Below, piece by piece: positions 42,114-51,518 of a stretch of DNA of 64,000 nucleotides (the first letter of the stretch is position 1; each line of letters starts with the position of its first letter). Source of the DNA: Candidatus Sumerlaeia bacterium (lineage in GTDB: Bacteria > Sumerlaeota > Sumerlaeia > JADFCW01); assembly GCA_026415575.1 (NCBI GenBank), contig JAOAGV010000003.1:22421-86420 (forward strand), in the 5' to 3' direction. The notes below the pieces were generated by a model. That model had not been told where the DNA came from. It saw nothing but the letters and a program-made list of their open reading frames with translations, and did not search any database. Made by a program: the position numbers and the translations under genes.

Positions 42114-44042
42114 ATGTGCGGAATTTGCGGCATAGTCTTCAACGATCGCGCGCAACGGCCCGACCCGGCGCTCTTGCAGCGGATGGCGGCGCGGATGTGC
42201 CATCGCGGGCCGGACGAGACGGGCTTCCATGTGCAGGCGGGCGCGGGTTTGGGGCACAGCCGCCTGAGCATCATTGACTTGTCGGGCGGCCGCCAGCCGC
42301 TGTTCAACGAGACGGGTGAGTTGGCGCTGACATTTAACGGCGAGATTTACAATTTTCCGGAATTGCGCGGCGAGTTGGAACGCCGCGGGCACCGGTTCGC
42401 CACCCGAACCGACAGCGAGACCATTCTTCACCTGTACGAAGAAATGGGCGAGCGATGCGTCGAGCGCCTGCGCGGGATGTTTGCGTTTGCCATCTATGAT
42501 GCACCGCGGCACCGGCTGTTTGCAGCGCGCGACCGACTGGGCAAGAAGCCGTTTTATTTCGCCACGCGGCCGGGCTGTTTTCTCTTTGCCTCGGAATTGA
42601 AAGCGTTGCTGGCCCATCCGGAAATATCACGCGAACTGGACCCCGTCGCCCTTGACGAGTACCTGACATTTCAATACGTGCCGGCACCGCGAACCATCCT
42701 GCGTGGGGTCGAGAAGCTGCGCGCCGCCCATGTGTTGCTGTATGAGGACGGGCAGGTGAAAACGTCGCGCTACTGGCGGCCCGAATACTTTCCCAAGCGT
42801 CAAATCAGCGCCGACGCGGCGGGCCGCGAAGCGCTCGAACAGATCGAAGACGCCGTCCGCTGCCGGCTGATCAGCGATGTGCCGTTGGGTTGCTTTCTCA
42901 GCGGCGGCATAGACTCGTCGTTGGTCGTGGCGATGATGCGCCGGCATGTTGGAGGCCCGCTGCGGACGTTCTCGATTGGGTTCCGCGAGGCGGGTTTCGA
43001 TGAATTGCCGTATGCACGCGCGATTGCGAGACACTTTGAAACGCAGCACGAGGAGTTTGTCGTCGAGGTCAACGCCGTCTCTGTCCTGCCGCGGCTGGTG
43101 TGGCACTACGACGAGCCGTTTGCCGACTCATCGGGATTGCCCACTTTTTTGCTGTCCGAGCTGACCCGCCGCCATGTTACTGTGGCGCTGAACGGCGACG
43201 GCGGCGACGAGTCGTTCGCCGGCTATCAGCGCTATGCGGATTGCGGCTTTGCCATTTTCAACGTGTGGCGGCGAATTCCGGCGGCGCTGCGGCGATGGCT
43301 CATCGGGCCGCTGGCGGCGGCGCTTCGCGCAGCCCTGCCGCAGTCGGGCCGGTTGGAGTTGCTGGACTATGTAAACCGGGCGTCGCTCTGGGACGACGAT
43401 GCGCGCTACTGCGAGGCCATGCGCATTTTCCGCCCCGAACAAAAGCAGCGGCTCTATCGGCGCGAACTGGCCGCACAAATCCATGCGGCCGGCCTCGGCG
43501 ACCCCATGGGCCGCACGCGGCAGGTCATGGCCCAACTGGGCGCGCAAGTTCATCGCATAGATCGAATGGCCGCCGGCGACCTCGACGCCTATCTGCCGGA
43601 TTGCCTGCTGGTCAAAGTGGATCGTGCAACGATGGCCCACAGTCTCGAAGGCCGCTCGCCGTTTCTCGATCATCGGGTCGTGGAATTTGCGGCAAAACTG
43701 CCGGCGGAGTTGCGGATGCTGGGAGGGGTGCCCAAGGGGCTGTTGCGCAAATACGCAGCGCCGCTGTTTCCGCCCGGACATCTCGACCGTCCCAAAAAAG
43801 GCTTTACGCTGCCTGTGCGGGAGTGGCTGCGCGAGGGGGCGTTGCAGCGGCTGGCGACCGAGCTGCTGCTGTCGCGGCGTTTGGGGGAACGCACCCTTTT
43901 TGATCCGAAATATATCCGGCTTCTTTTGGATCAGCACGCGCGCGGCACGCAAAACCACCATTATCGTCTGTGGGCGTTGATGTGTTTCGAATTGTGGTGC
44001 CGCACGTTTCTGGATTCCGACGGCAGCGCGCCGCTGGAATAG
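42114..44042 (+). CDS. Asparagine synthase (glutamine-hydrolysing), AsnB family
   Basis: A 642-residue two-domain enzyme. Cys2 is the glutaminase nucleophile after removal of Met (MCGICGIVFN), with HRGPDETGFH and FNGEIYNFPELR in the N-terminal Ntn domain. The C-terminal ATP-pyrophosphatase domain carries the PP-loop SGGIDSS at residues 263-269 and DYLPDCLLVKVDRATMAHSLEGR. It makes asparagine from aspartate and glutamine, or, in exopolysaccharide loci, amidates sugar or peptide carboxyls. Its position after a GT4 gene favours the second, AsnB-like amidotransferase role. Confidence 0.92.
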   Translation: MCGICGIVFNDRAQRPDPALLQRMAARMCHRGPDETGFHVQAGAGLGHSRLSIIDLSGGRQPLFNETGELALTFNGEIYNFPELRGELERRGHRFATRTDSETILHLYEEMGERCVERLRGMFAFAIYDAPRHRLFAARDRLGKKPFYFATRPGCFLFASELKALLAHPEISRELDPVALDEYLTFQYVPAPRTILRGVEKLRAAHVLLYEDGQVKTSRYWRPEYFPKRQISADAAGREALEQIEDAVRCRLISDVPLGCFLSGGIDSSLVVAMMRRHVGGPLRTFSIGFREAGFDELPYARAIARHFETQHEEFVVEVNAVSVLPRLVWHYDEPFADSSGLPTFLLSELTRRHVTVALNGDGGDESFAGYQRYADCGFAIFNVWRRIPAALRRWLIGPLAAALRAALPQSGRLELLDYVNRASLWDDDARYCEAMRIFRPEQKQRLYRRELAAQIHAAGLGDPMGRTRQVMAQLGAQVHRIDRMAAGDLDAYLPDCLLVKVDRATMAHSLEGRSPFLDHRVVEFAAKLPAELRMLGGVPKGLLRKYAAPLFPPGHLDRPKKGFTLPVREWLREGALQRLATELLLSRRLGERTLFDPKYIRLLLDQHARGTQNHHYRLWALMCFELWCRTFLDSDGSAPLE

Positions 44043-44174
44043 AAGTGCCGCGCGCCCCTTGCAAGGCGGGCGGGATTGCGGTATTTGAGACCTTATCTTG
44101 CTATCAGAATCCCATCGGTCTCTATTTCAGGAAACGCACCTGCAGGAATTACGAAAACACGTCCGCCGGTGTTC

Positions 44175-46382
44175 CTACTGGGGCAGCGTAAAATAGAACA
44201 CAGCACCTTCACCCACCTTGCCCTCGGCCCAGACCCGTCCGCCGTGCCGGCGAACGATGCGCTGCACGATCGCCAAGCCCACGCCCGTGCCCTCGAATTC
44301 CTCAGTTGAGTGAAGGCGTTGAAACACGCCGAAAAGTTTTCCGGCATACTGCATGTCGAACCCGGCCCCGTTGTCCTTGACATAATAGATGCTTTCGCCG
44401 TCACGCGATTCGCCGCCGACTTCCACGCGGGCCGTCGGGCGGTGCCGTGTGAACTTCAGGGCGTTGGAGAGAAGATTGGTCCACACCTGCCGGAGCAGCG
44501 ACCAGTCGCCGCGGGCCGGTGGCAACGGCCGGATGTCCAGCTGAACGTTTCGCCCCTGCCATGTCGGCTGCAGTTCCGCGAGAACGATTTGTACCAGTTC
44601 ATCCATGTTGACAGGCGCGGGCGAGAGCGGCTGGCGGCCGGTTCGCGAAAAGGCCAGCAAGTCCTCAATCAGCTGGCCCATCTGCCGGGTGTTGGAGCGA
44701 ATGAGGTCGAGAAAACGCTTTCCTTCTTCGTCGAGACGGTCGCTGTATTCCGTCGAAAGCACATGGGAGAAACCGTCAATGACGGCCAGCGGGGAACGCA
44801 GGTCATGCGAGACGGAGTAGCTGAACGATTCGAGGTCGGCATTGGCGGCGCGCAGTTGTTCGATGCGTTCGGCCAGTTCGGCATTGAGCGCGCGGATTTC
44901 CGCCTCTGCGCGTTTTCGTTCGGTGATGTCGCGGACAATGCCGGTAAAGAACCGGCCTTCGACGGTCTGCCAAGAGGCGAGCGAGAGTTCCAGAGGGAAC
45001 TCGGAGCCGTCTTTGCGAAGTCCGGGCAGGGCGAGGGTTTTTCCGACCAGACGGGTCTGGCCGGTTTCGGCCACGCGAAGGAGCGCGCAGCGATGGGCGG
45101 CGCGCATGGATTCAGGGATGATGCGTTCGAGGGGCTGGCCAAGCATTTCATCGGCGGAGTAGCCGAAAATGGTTTCAGCCGCGCGGTTCCAAAACACAAT
45201 TTTGCCGGCGGCGTCAATGGTGATCACCGCGTCGTTGGCCGTTTCCGCCAGAGAGCGGAAGCGCGCTTCGCTGTGTTCGAGGGCTTCGCGGGCGCGGCTG
45301 TTTTGGAGCGCGAGGGCGGCCAGTTCGCCGAAGGCGGTGGCCATGCGGGCGTCGTGTTCGACAAAGCCGCCGGGTTTGTTGGCCAGACCAATCAGGCCAA
45401 CGACCCGGTTCTCGATTTTCATCGGGGCAAACAAGACGTTTTGGAGCACGGCGTGGCCTTCGGGCATATACTCCATCCAGCGGCTCGAGGGGAAGTCATT
45501 GTCGAAGACGGGTTCGCCCGTGCGATAAGTTACCTCACGCAAACCGCGAATCGGCATGGGCAGGGAGGGGTCCACGTTGCAGGGCAGACCGCCGGCATCC
45601 AAAAACACGACCTCGTTTTGGGTGCCATCCTTGCTTAGGATGGCGATATAGCCGGCGGTGGCTTGGATGAGGTTTTTGCAGAAAGCAAAGATCGTCTCGG
45701 CGGTCTCGACGAAAGTGGTTTTTTCGAGGATGACGCGGGCACCGGCCAGAAGCGCTGCGATTTCCATTTGCCGCCGGCGCGAGTCCTGCAAGGCCTGCTC
45801 CAGCTGAAGCGCCGCCCGACGCTGTTCGGTCACGTCGTGCCAAATGGAGATGGCGCCGGCGATCCGTCCGGCCACGCGAAACGGGGCACAGGAAATCAGC
45901 AGGCAACGGTCCCGACCGTTCTTGTCGGCGATGATATGGGGCTCATTGCGAACAACCTGGCCGCGCAAAGCCCGGTGCGCAGGGCTTTCGTCGGGTGCGA
46001 CAGGCCGTCCATCGTCGTGGCGGAGATTCATGCGCTGCAACGCCGCGGCAAGCTCCGGGCCGGCCGGTTTTGCCGACGGCGCGAGACCCAACGCCGCCAA
46101 AGCCGCCGGATTTGCGCTGATCGGTTTCTGGCGGGAATTGTAAATGACGACCGGGTGGGCCATGGCTTGAAAGATGGCGTCGCGCTCGGCCGCCCGTTGT
46201 TGGGCTGGGGCTGTCCGTTGCTTTCGACTGCGCGAGCGGTCGGATTTCTTTCCCGCATTGGGAAGTGAAGAGGCCTTTGTCCGATTTACTTTCTCGAAAC
46301 GTTTTCGGCGGGTACCCGACAGCCGTCGGGATGCGGAACGCTTCGCCGTTCGCCGGCCTTGTTTTTTGAGCCTATTGGTCAT
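44175..46382 (-). CDS. Orphan soluble histidine kinase, PAS-GAF-PAS
   Basis: A 735-residue cytoplasmic sensor kinase with no membrane segment. Layout: basic N-terminus (1-60), PAS (about 65-190), GAF (about 210-365), PAS (about 370-490), a coiled-coil linker (491-520), HisKA with the phospho-acceptor His526 (SYSVSHDLRSPLAVIDGF) and HATPase with WTNLLSNALKFT, DNGAGFD and GTGVGLAIVQRIVRRHGG. It will autophosphorylate in response to an internal signal. The start ATG overlaps the glgC stop by 4 bases, coupling it to sugar-nucleotide synthesis. No response regulator is adjacent, so its partner is elsewhere. Confidence 0.93.
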   Translation of the reverse strand: MTNRLKKQGRRTAKRSASRRLSGTRRKRFEKVNRTKASSLPNAGKKSDRSRSRKQRTAPAQQRAAERDAIFQAMAHPVVIYNSRQKPISANPAALAALGLAPSAKPAGPELAAALQRMNLRHDDGRPVAPDESPAHRALRGQVVRNEPHIIADKNGRDRCLLISCAPFRVAGRIAGAISIWHDVTEQRRAALQLEQALQDSRRRQMEIAALLAGARVILEKTTFVETAETIFAFCKNLIQATAGYIAILSKDGTQNEVVFLDAGGLPCNVDPSLPMPIRGLREVTYRTGEPVFDNDFPSSRWMEYMPEGHAVLQNVLFAPMKIENRVVGLIGLANKPGGFVEHDARMATAFGELAALALQNSRAREALEHSEARFRSLAETANDAVITIDAAGKIVFWNRAAETIFGYSADEMLGQPLERIIPESMRAAHRCALLRVAETGQTRLVGKTLALPGLRKDGSEFPLELSLASWQTVEGRFFTGIVRDITERKRAEAEIRALNAELAERIEQLRAANADLESFSYSVSHDLRSPLAVIDGFSHVLSTEYSDRLDEEGKRFLDLIRSNTRQMGQLIEDLLAFSRTGRQPLSPAPVNMDELVQIVLAELQPTWQGRNVQLDIRPLPPARGDWSLLRQVWTNLLSNALKFTRHRPTARVEVGGESRDGESIYYVKDNGAGFDMQYAGKLFGVFQRLHSTEEFEGTGVGLAIVQRIVRRHGGRVWAEGKVGEGAVFYFTLPQ

Positions 46383-47665
46383 GATGTCGGCGGGATGGGG
46401 GTTCCGGGCAGAAGGGGAGGAGGCGGCAAGGTCGCCGGTCCGGCCCCATACGGGATAATGCAGCCGGCGGCTGCAACATAACCGGGCGGAAGCGTAACCT
46501 GTTTGCCGATCAGCGTTACGACCGTCCCGTCACCGGCAGCGGTTTTGTTCTCGGGATCGCCGCCGATGGTGCACCGCTCGCCGATCACGCAGTTTTTGTC
46601 CAGGATGGTATTGCGGATGAAGCAATCGCGCCCGACTTGGACGCCATTGAGCAGGACGGAGTTTTCGATTCGCGCACCGGGAGCCACACGCACGCCGGGC
46701 GAAAGCACACTTCGACAGACGTGGCCTTCGATCTGGCAGCCAAACGAAACAATGCTTTGCTCGGCGGAACCGGGGCCAAGAAAACGCGCCGGCGAGAGAC
46801 AATAGTCGAAGGCGCCGCGCGTCGAGGTACACACACCCCAGTGGTGAAGGTCGAGACCGGACCGTGGGTCGAGCAAGTCCATGTGCGCCTGCCAGTAGGA
46901 CTTGTAGGTTCCCACGTCGCGCCAGTAGCCGGAAAATGTGTAGGCATGGCAGGGATAGGATTCGATCATTGCGGGAATAATGTCGCGGCCAAAGTCGTGG
47001 GTGGAATCGGGCGAGCGGGCATCGGCGCGCAGGCGCTCTACCAACACGTCGGTGTCGAATACGTAAATGCCAAGGTTGGCCAAGTTTGAGGCGACGGGTC
47101 CCTGCGGCTTTTCATAGAAGCGCACGATGCGGCCGTCGCCGTCGGTCTCCATAATCCCGAAGCGCGAGACCTCGTCCCACGGCACTTCCTGACAGGCGAT
47201 CGTCAGCGCCGCCTTCTTCTCGATATGCAGGGCAATCATCGGACGATAGTCCATCCGATAGATATGATCGCCCGACAGGATCAACACGCGCTTCGGTTTG
47301 AACCGCGCGATGAACTCAAGGTTCTGGTAAATGGCGTCGGCGGTGCCGGCATACCAATCGGAGTCCACCTCGCCGGTGTAGGGAGGCAGGACTTTGGCCA
47401 GATAGCCGCGCCGCGCAAATCCCCACCCCTCTCCGATGGACAAATGGTCCATAAGCGAAGACGGCTTGTATTGCGTGCAGATGCCGACGACGGGGATTTC
47501 GGAATGCATGACGTTGCTCATGGTGAAATCAATAATGCGATAGATTCCGCCGAACGGCACAGCCGGCTTGGCACGCTTGCCCGAAAGAACCGACAACCGG
47601 CTGCCCTCGCCGCCGGCCAGAATCATGGCAACGGTTTGGATTGTCCGACTGCTTCGTGGAGGCAT
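46379..47665 (-). CDS. glgC: Glucose-1-phosphate adenylyltransferase (ADP-glucose pyrophosphorylase)
   Basis: A 428-residue enzyme that makes ADP-glucose from ATP and glucose-1-phosphate for glycogen synthesis. The nucleotide loop [36 protein letters not shown] and the catalytic [10 protein letters not shown] (Asp133) are intact. The left-handed beta-helix of the C-terminal domain follows from about residue 300 ([19 protein letters not shown]). A Pro-rich tail ends the protein. The gene follows its paralogue at 47678 by only 12 bases, so GlgC and GlgD-like protein are likely made together, perhaps as a heterotetramer. Confidence 0.93.
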   Translation of the reverse strand: MPPRSSRTIQTVAMILAGGEGSRLSVLSGKRAKPAVPFGGIYRIIDFTMSNVMHSEIPVVGICTQYKPSSLMDHLSIGEGWGFARRGYLAKVLPPYTGEVDSDWYAGTADAIYQNLEFIARFKPKRVLILSGDHIYRMDYRPMIALHIEKKAALTIACQEVPWDEVSRFGIMETDGDGRIVRFYEKPQGPVASNLANLGIYVFDTDVLVERLRADARSPDSTHDFGRDIIPAMIESYPCHAYTFSGYWRDVGTYKSYWQAHMDLLDPRSGLDLHHWGVCTSTRGAFDYCLSPARFLGPGSAEQSIVSFGCQIEGHVCRSVLSPGVRVAPGARIENSVLLNGVQVGRDCFIRNTILDKNCVIGERCTIGGDPENKTAAGDGTVVTLIGKQVTLPPGYVAAAGCIIPYGAGPATLPPPPLLPGTPIPPTS

Positions 47666-47677
47666 GGCCTGAAATCC

Positions 47678-48892
47678 TCATGGGTCGCGTGAGGCAACGA
47701 CAAACCGGCCGGGCCGACCCCGCCAGTATTCCGACGCCCGGGCGTCCACAATCCGCTTTTTTCCGACCAGAGTCAGTTGGAGTTTCGTGCCGAAATGGGA
47801 ACCCATCTCCGGCCCGACACGGCATCCGCGCTCGAAGACCACATCCTTGTCGGCGACCACCTGACAGACATAAGCATCCTGCTCGACGCGCGTATCGTGC
47901 ATGAGAATGGAATCGCGGACGAGGGCGCCGGCTTCCACCACCACACCGGGCGAGAGCACGCTGTTTTCAACCCGGCCTTCGATGCGGCAGCCCGGACTGA
48001 TCAAAGCGCGGTGGATTTGAGCCGTCGGGCCGATGAAGGCACCCGGCCGCTGCGCCAGAGCGCGGTCGTTCAGGTTGGTGCGCACATCCCACCCGATCAG
48101 ATCAATTTCCGGCGTGTCGTCCAAAAGCGAGAGGTTGGCCCGGAAGTAGTCCTCGACGGTTTCCAAATAATTCCAATAGCCGTTAAAGGGACAGCTCAGC
48201 ACACGGTTGGTGTCGAGCATCGAAGGGATGATGTCGCGGGAGAGGTTGAAACATTTCTCGCCGTGGGCAAGGCGTTCCAACTGGCGAACCAACACGTCCT
48301 TGTTGAAGACATAGACGCCGATGGAGATGCGATCGCCGGTCGGCAACTTGGGTTTTTCGTCGAAGCGCACGACGCGCCCCGATGAGTCGCTGGTTACATA
48401 ACCAAAGCGGGGCGACAGCCGTTCGCGCGGCAACTGCTTTTCCACAACGGTCAGGTCGGCGCCGTTGGATTCATGGAACGCCACGATCTCAGAAAAATCG
48501 AGATTGTGGACGTGCTCGGCCGAGCAGATGATCACATACGAGGGGTCCCAGTCCGACAGAAAGTTCATGTTCTGATAGATGGCGTCGGCTGTGCCGCGAA
48601 ACCACTCGATTTTACCCACGCCGACAAACGGCGGCATCAGTCGGACTTCATGCCCGAAGCCGTTGAATCCCCACGCCTCGCCGCTTGCCACATGTTCGAT
48701 CAACGAGGCCGGCAGATATTGGCAAATCACTCCGACGCGCCCGACCCCCGAGCGGCTCAGGCTGCTGAGGGTGAAGTCCACAATGCGGTAGAAGCCGCCG
48801 AACGGCAATGCGGCTTTGGCGCGATTGAGTGTCAATACGCCATAGCCGTGAATACGTCCTCCGGCCAGAACTAGCGCGGCAACCCGTTGCAT
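47678..48892 (-). CDS. GlgC paralogue lacking catalytic residues (GlgD-like)
   Basis: A 404-residue homologue of the adjacent GlgC; the start at 48892 (MQRVAALVLAGGRIHGYG) is chosen because the upstream extension is not family-like. The nucleotide-binding G-x-G-x-R loop has become AGGRIHGYGVLTLNRAKAALPFGG, and the catalytic G-D-H is altered to S-A-E-H at 124-127 (ICSAEHVHNLDF). The fold, FYRIVDFTLSS and the beta-helix (RIEGRVENSVLSPGVVVEAG) are kept. A degenerate partner like this is known as GlgD in Gram-positive glycogen synthesis, where it regulates GlgC; a similar role is inferred. It might also use another nucleotide sugar. Confidence 0.8.
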   Translation of the reverse strand: MQRVAALVLAGGRIHGYGVLTLNRAKAALPFGGFYRIVDFTLSSLSRSGVGRVGVICQYLPASLIEHVASGEAWGFNGFGHEVRLMPPFVGVGKIEWFRGTADAIYQNMNFLSDWDPSYVIICSAEHVHNLDFSEIVAFHESNGADLTVVEKQLPRERLSPRFGYVTSDSSGRVVRFDEKPKLPTGDRISIGVYVFNKDVLVRQLERLAHGEKCFNLSRDIIPSMLDTNRVLSCPFNGYWNYLETVEDYFRANLSLLDDTPEIDLIGWDVRTNLNDRALAQRPGAFIGPTAQIHRALISPGCRIEGRVENSVLSPGVVVEAGALVRDSILMHDTRVEQDAYVCQVVADKDVVFERGCRVGPEMGSHFGTKLQLTLVGKKRIVDARASEYWRGRPGRFVVASRDP

Positions 48893-49095
48893 TGCTGCCC
48901 ATCCCTGCGACAAAAATAACCGATCTTGGCGATAATCAAACCTATGGAAAAGCAGCGTGCAAAAAAGATGCCCGCCCCCTTTCCTGCGCAACTAACATGT
49001 GAACGAAATGCGCGGGTCCTGTCAACCCCCCAAGATCAAGCGATTGACGCGCGGAGAGCTACAAAGCAAAAAACACAGACCGCACGGCGTGCCCT

Positions 49096-49581
49096 TTATT
49101 TTAGGGCGTCCAGACCGGCCTGCGCAATCTGTCCGTCTTGATTTGGCGCCATGCCTGACACGCCGATGCCGCCGATGATCTTCCCGCCGACAATAATCGG
49201 CAGGCCGCCCTCGATGGGCATGGCGTCGGCCACTTTGAGGAATCGCCAGCCCGCCCCGCCGGCTTCGAGCTGGTCGGCGAAAACCTTGGTCGAGCGCCGA
49301 AACGCCACGGCCGACCGCGCTTTCATCATGGCCACATCGAGGCTGCCCAGCTGGGCATTGTCCATCCGATGCAGGAGAACGGGATTGGCGCCGGAGTCGG
49401 TGATGACGATTACGACGTCCCAGCGGTTCTTGACCGCCTCCGCCTCGGCGGCGGCGGCAATGGTCTTGGCTTGCTCGAGTGTGATGGGCGGTCCATAGGC
49501 TGGCGGGGCATCAGCCGGTTTCGAGGCCGGCCCGGCGGCCAGCGCCAAAAGAATGGCCATGAACAACTTCGCGAGGGTCAT
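49096..49581 (-). CDS. GlcG/HbpS-family small exported protein
   Basis: A 161-residue protein with AGGAGG eight bases before the ATG and an N-terminal signal (AKLFMAILLALAAGPASKP). The domain LEQAKTIAAAAEAEAVKNRW, ITDSGANPVLLHRMDNAQLGS, KARSAVAFRRSTK, and IVGGKIIGGIGVSGM is typical of the GlcG/HbpS (DUF336) fold, members of which bind heme or act with glycolate or two-component systems. Its function here is not known. It is divergent from rpoN, with a 333-base gap; the 203 bases between its stop and the GlgD-like start hold no gene. Confidence 0.85.
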   Translation of the reverse strand: MTLAKLFMAILLALAAGPASKPADAPPAYGPPITLEQAKTIAAAAEAEAVKNRWDVVIVITDSGANPVLLHRMDNAQLGSLDVAMMKARSAVAFRRSTKVFADQLEAGGAGWRFLKVADAMPIEGGLPIIVGGKIIGGIGVSGMAPNQDGQIAQAGLDALK

Positions 49582-49914
49582 GGTTCGTTCCTCCTGTGAA
49601 CGACAAGATACGAGTTTGGGGGAAACCGGAACAAAGACGACAGAACGGGGCCTTGCACCTTATGGCCCACCCACTCTGCCTTGCGCTCCATTCGCCCACC
49701 ACTCGTTCGTCCCGCTCATACGAGCAAACGACAGGCACGATAACAGCGCACGGTTGCAAATCAAGCGGATTTGAATGCGGCAACGCGCAGAGGAGGCTTT
49801 TCCCGACTTCCGGAGATGCATCCAGCACCTCTGTGTTTGCTTGTTTTTACTTGATTGAAGGGACAAAAAACAGCATAGTCCTTTTCAGAATCTGAAGAGC
49901 GCAGGTCTTTCGAG
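49582..49914. other. 333-base divergent intergenic region upstream of rpoN
   Basis: No convincing coding sequence or RNA gene. Contains the candidate rpoN promoter near 49851 (separate entry). On the GlcG-like side I see no clear promoter. Confidence 0.55.
49851..49879 (+). promoter_or_regulatory. Candidate sigma-70 promoter for rpoN
   Basis: TTGATT (49851-49856), a 17-base spacer and CATAGT (49874-49879), each 4 of 6 to consensus. Would give a leader of about 30 bases before the rpoN ATG at 49915. Weak but well spaced. Confidence 0.3.
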
Positions 49915-51504
49915 ATGCCGTTGTCGCTGGAACAAGTCCAAATTCAAACGCAAAAGCTGGTGATGACGCCCCAGATGCAGCTGTCCATCAAGCTGCTGCA
50001 GATGAACACGCAGGAGATGGAACAGCTGGCGCGGCAGGAAATTCTCGAAAATCCTTTCCTCGAATTGGAAGAAGAAGAGGAAGGGCAAGACGGAGAAGTA
50101 GAGTCGCCTTCGGGTTTGGATGCGGAGGAACGCGAGCCCGCCATGCCGGCCGATGTCGCCGATTCTTCCGAATCCGCCGTCGGGGCCGCTGCCGGCGAGA
50201 CCGCCGATGCGGTCTCGCTCGATTTGGCCAAGGACGATCCCGCCCTGTTGGACAGCGACGCCACCGTCCCTCCGCCCCCGCCGCTGGACAGCGAGGAGGG
50301 CGCGGAGACGTTTGATCAGGTGGACGTCGAATGGGATGATTACTATGATGAGCCGACGGTGTCTTATGCGTCGGTGCGCGAGGAGCCGGACGAGGAGCGC
50401 GATTTTACGGAATACACGGCAAGCCGCCGGAGCCTGTATGACCACCTGATGTGGCAGCTGCGGGTTTCGGCGCTCGACGGCCGGCGCCTCCAGATCGGCG
50501 AGTTTCTGATCGGCAACATAGACGATAACGGCTATCTGACCCTGTCGGTCGAGGAAGCCGCCGCGCAGTTGAACGTTCCCGCCGGCGAGGTGGAAGAAGT
50601 GCTCCGGATTATTCAGACCTTCGATCCGACGGGCGTCGGCGCGCGCAATCTGGCGGAGTGTTTGTTGATTCAATTGGACAGCCAAGGGTTGAAAGACCCG
50701 ATCTACCGCGCGATCCTGACGGAACACTTCGAGCAGTTGGGGCAGCAAAAATTCCGCGAGGTCGCGCGGGCGCTCAATGTTCCCGAAGAAAAAGTGGCCG
50801 AGGTGTTTCGCAACATCCGGCGCTGCGAGCCGAAACCCGGCCGCTCCATTACCAAAGATACCCCGTCCTATGTCGAGCCGGATGTGGTCGTCAAAAAAGT
50901 GGACAACCGCTATTTATACTTTCTCAACGAGGGGGATCTCCGCCATCTCCACATCAACGACTACTATCGCCATCTGTTGTTCACGCGCGACGGGTTAAAG
51001 GACAAGGAGCGCGAGTATTATCGCAACAAATACCGCGATGCCGTGTGGCTGATCCGCAACATCGAGCGCCGCAAGGGAACAATTCTGCGCGTGACCGAAG
51101 CCATCATGGAGTATCAGAAAGAGTTTCTGGAGAAGGGAACGGAGCATCTCAAGCCGCTGACACTGCGGCAGATTGCCGAAGCGGTCGGGATGCACGAGAG
51201 CACGATCGCACGCGTGACGGCAAACAAGTATGTGGAGACCCCGCGCGGTGTGTTCCCGTTAAAGTATTTCTTTTCCAGCAGCCTCGACCGCGACGGGAGC
51301 ACGGCCGCCTCTTCGCGCAGCGTCAAAGAACTGATCCGCAAGATGGTTGCCGAAGAAGACCCCAAGCATCCGCTTAGCGACTCGGACATCGCCAAGCGCC
51401 TGCAGGCCCAAGGCTACGCCATCGCACGCCGGACGGTTGCCAAATACCGCGATTCCCTGAAAATCCTCCCCGCCAATTTGCGGCGCAGCGCTGCGCGCCG
51501 CTGA
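49915..51504 (+). CDS. rpoN: RNA polymerase sigma-54 factor
   Basis: A 529-residue alternative sigma factor that directs RNA polymerase to GG/GC (-24/-12) promoters and needs an AAA+ activator. Region I is recognisable at the start (LSLEQVQIQTQKLVMTPQMQ, then LQMNTQEMEQLARQEILENP); an unusually acidic linker runs from about 50 to 160 (EEEEEGQDGEV, DVEWDDYYDEP). The core-binding region and HTH follow, and the RpoN box is exact at 504-512, ARRTVAKYR. A normal-length, apparently functional protein. Its stop overlaps a possible start of the following mutase gene by one base. Confidence 0.97.
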   Translation: MPLSLEQVQIQTQKLVMTPQMQLSIKLLQMNTQEMEQLARQEILENPFLELEEEEEGQDGEVESPSGLDAEEREPAMPADVADSSESAVGAAAGETADAVSLDLAKDDPALLDSDATVPPPPPLDSEEGAETFDQVDVEWDDYYDEPTVSYASVREEPDEERDFTEYTASRRSLYDHLMWQLRVSALDGRRLQIGEFLIGNIDDNGYLTLSVEEAAAQLNVPAGEVEEVLRIIQTFDPTGVGARNLAECLLIQLDSQGLKDPIYRAILTEHFEQLGQQKFREVARALNVPEEKVAEVFRNIRRCEPKPGRSITKDTPSYVEPDVVVKKVDNRYLYFLNEGDLRHLHINDYYRHLLFTRDGLKDKEREYYRNKYRDAVWLIRNIERRKGTILRVTEAIMEYQKEFLEKGTEHLKPLTLRQIAEAVGMHESTIARVTANKYVETPRGVFPLKYFFSSSLDRDGSTAASSRSVKELIRKMVAEEDPKHPLSDSDIAKRLQAQGYAIARRTVAKYRDSLKILPANLRRSAARR

Positions 51505-51518
51505 TGTCAAGGAGAGCC

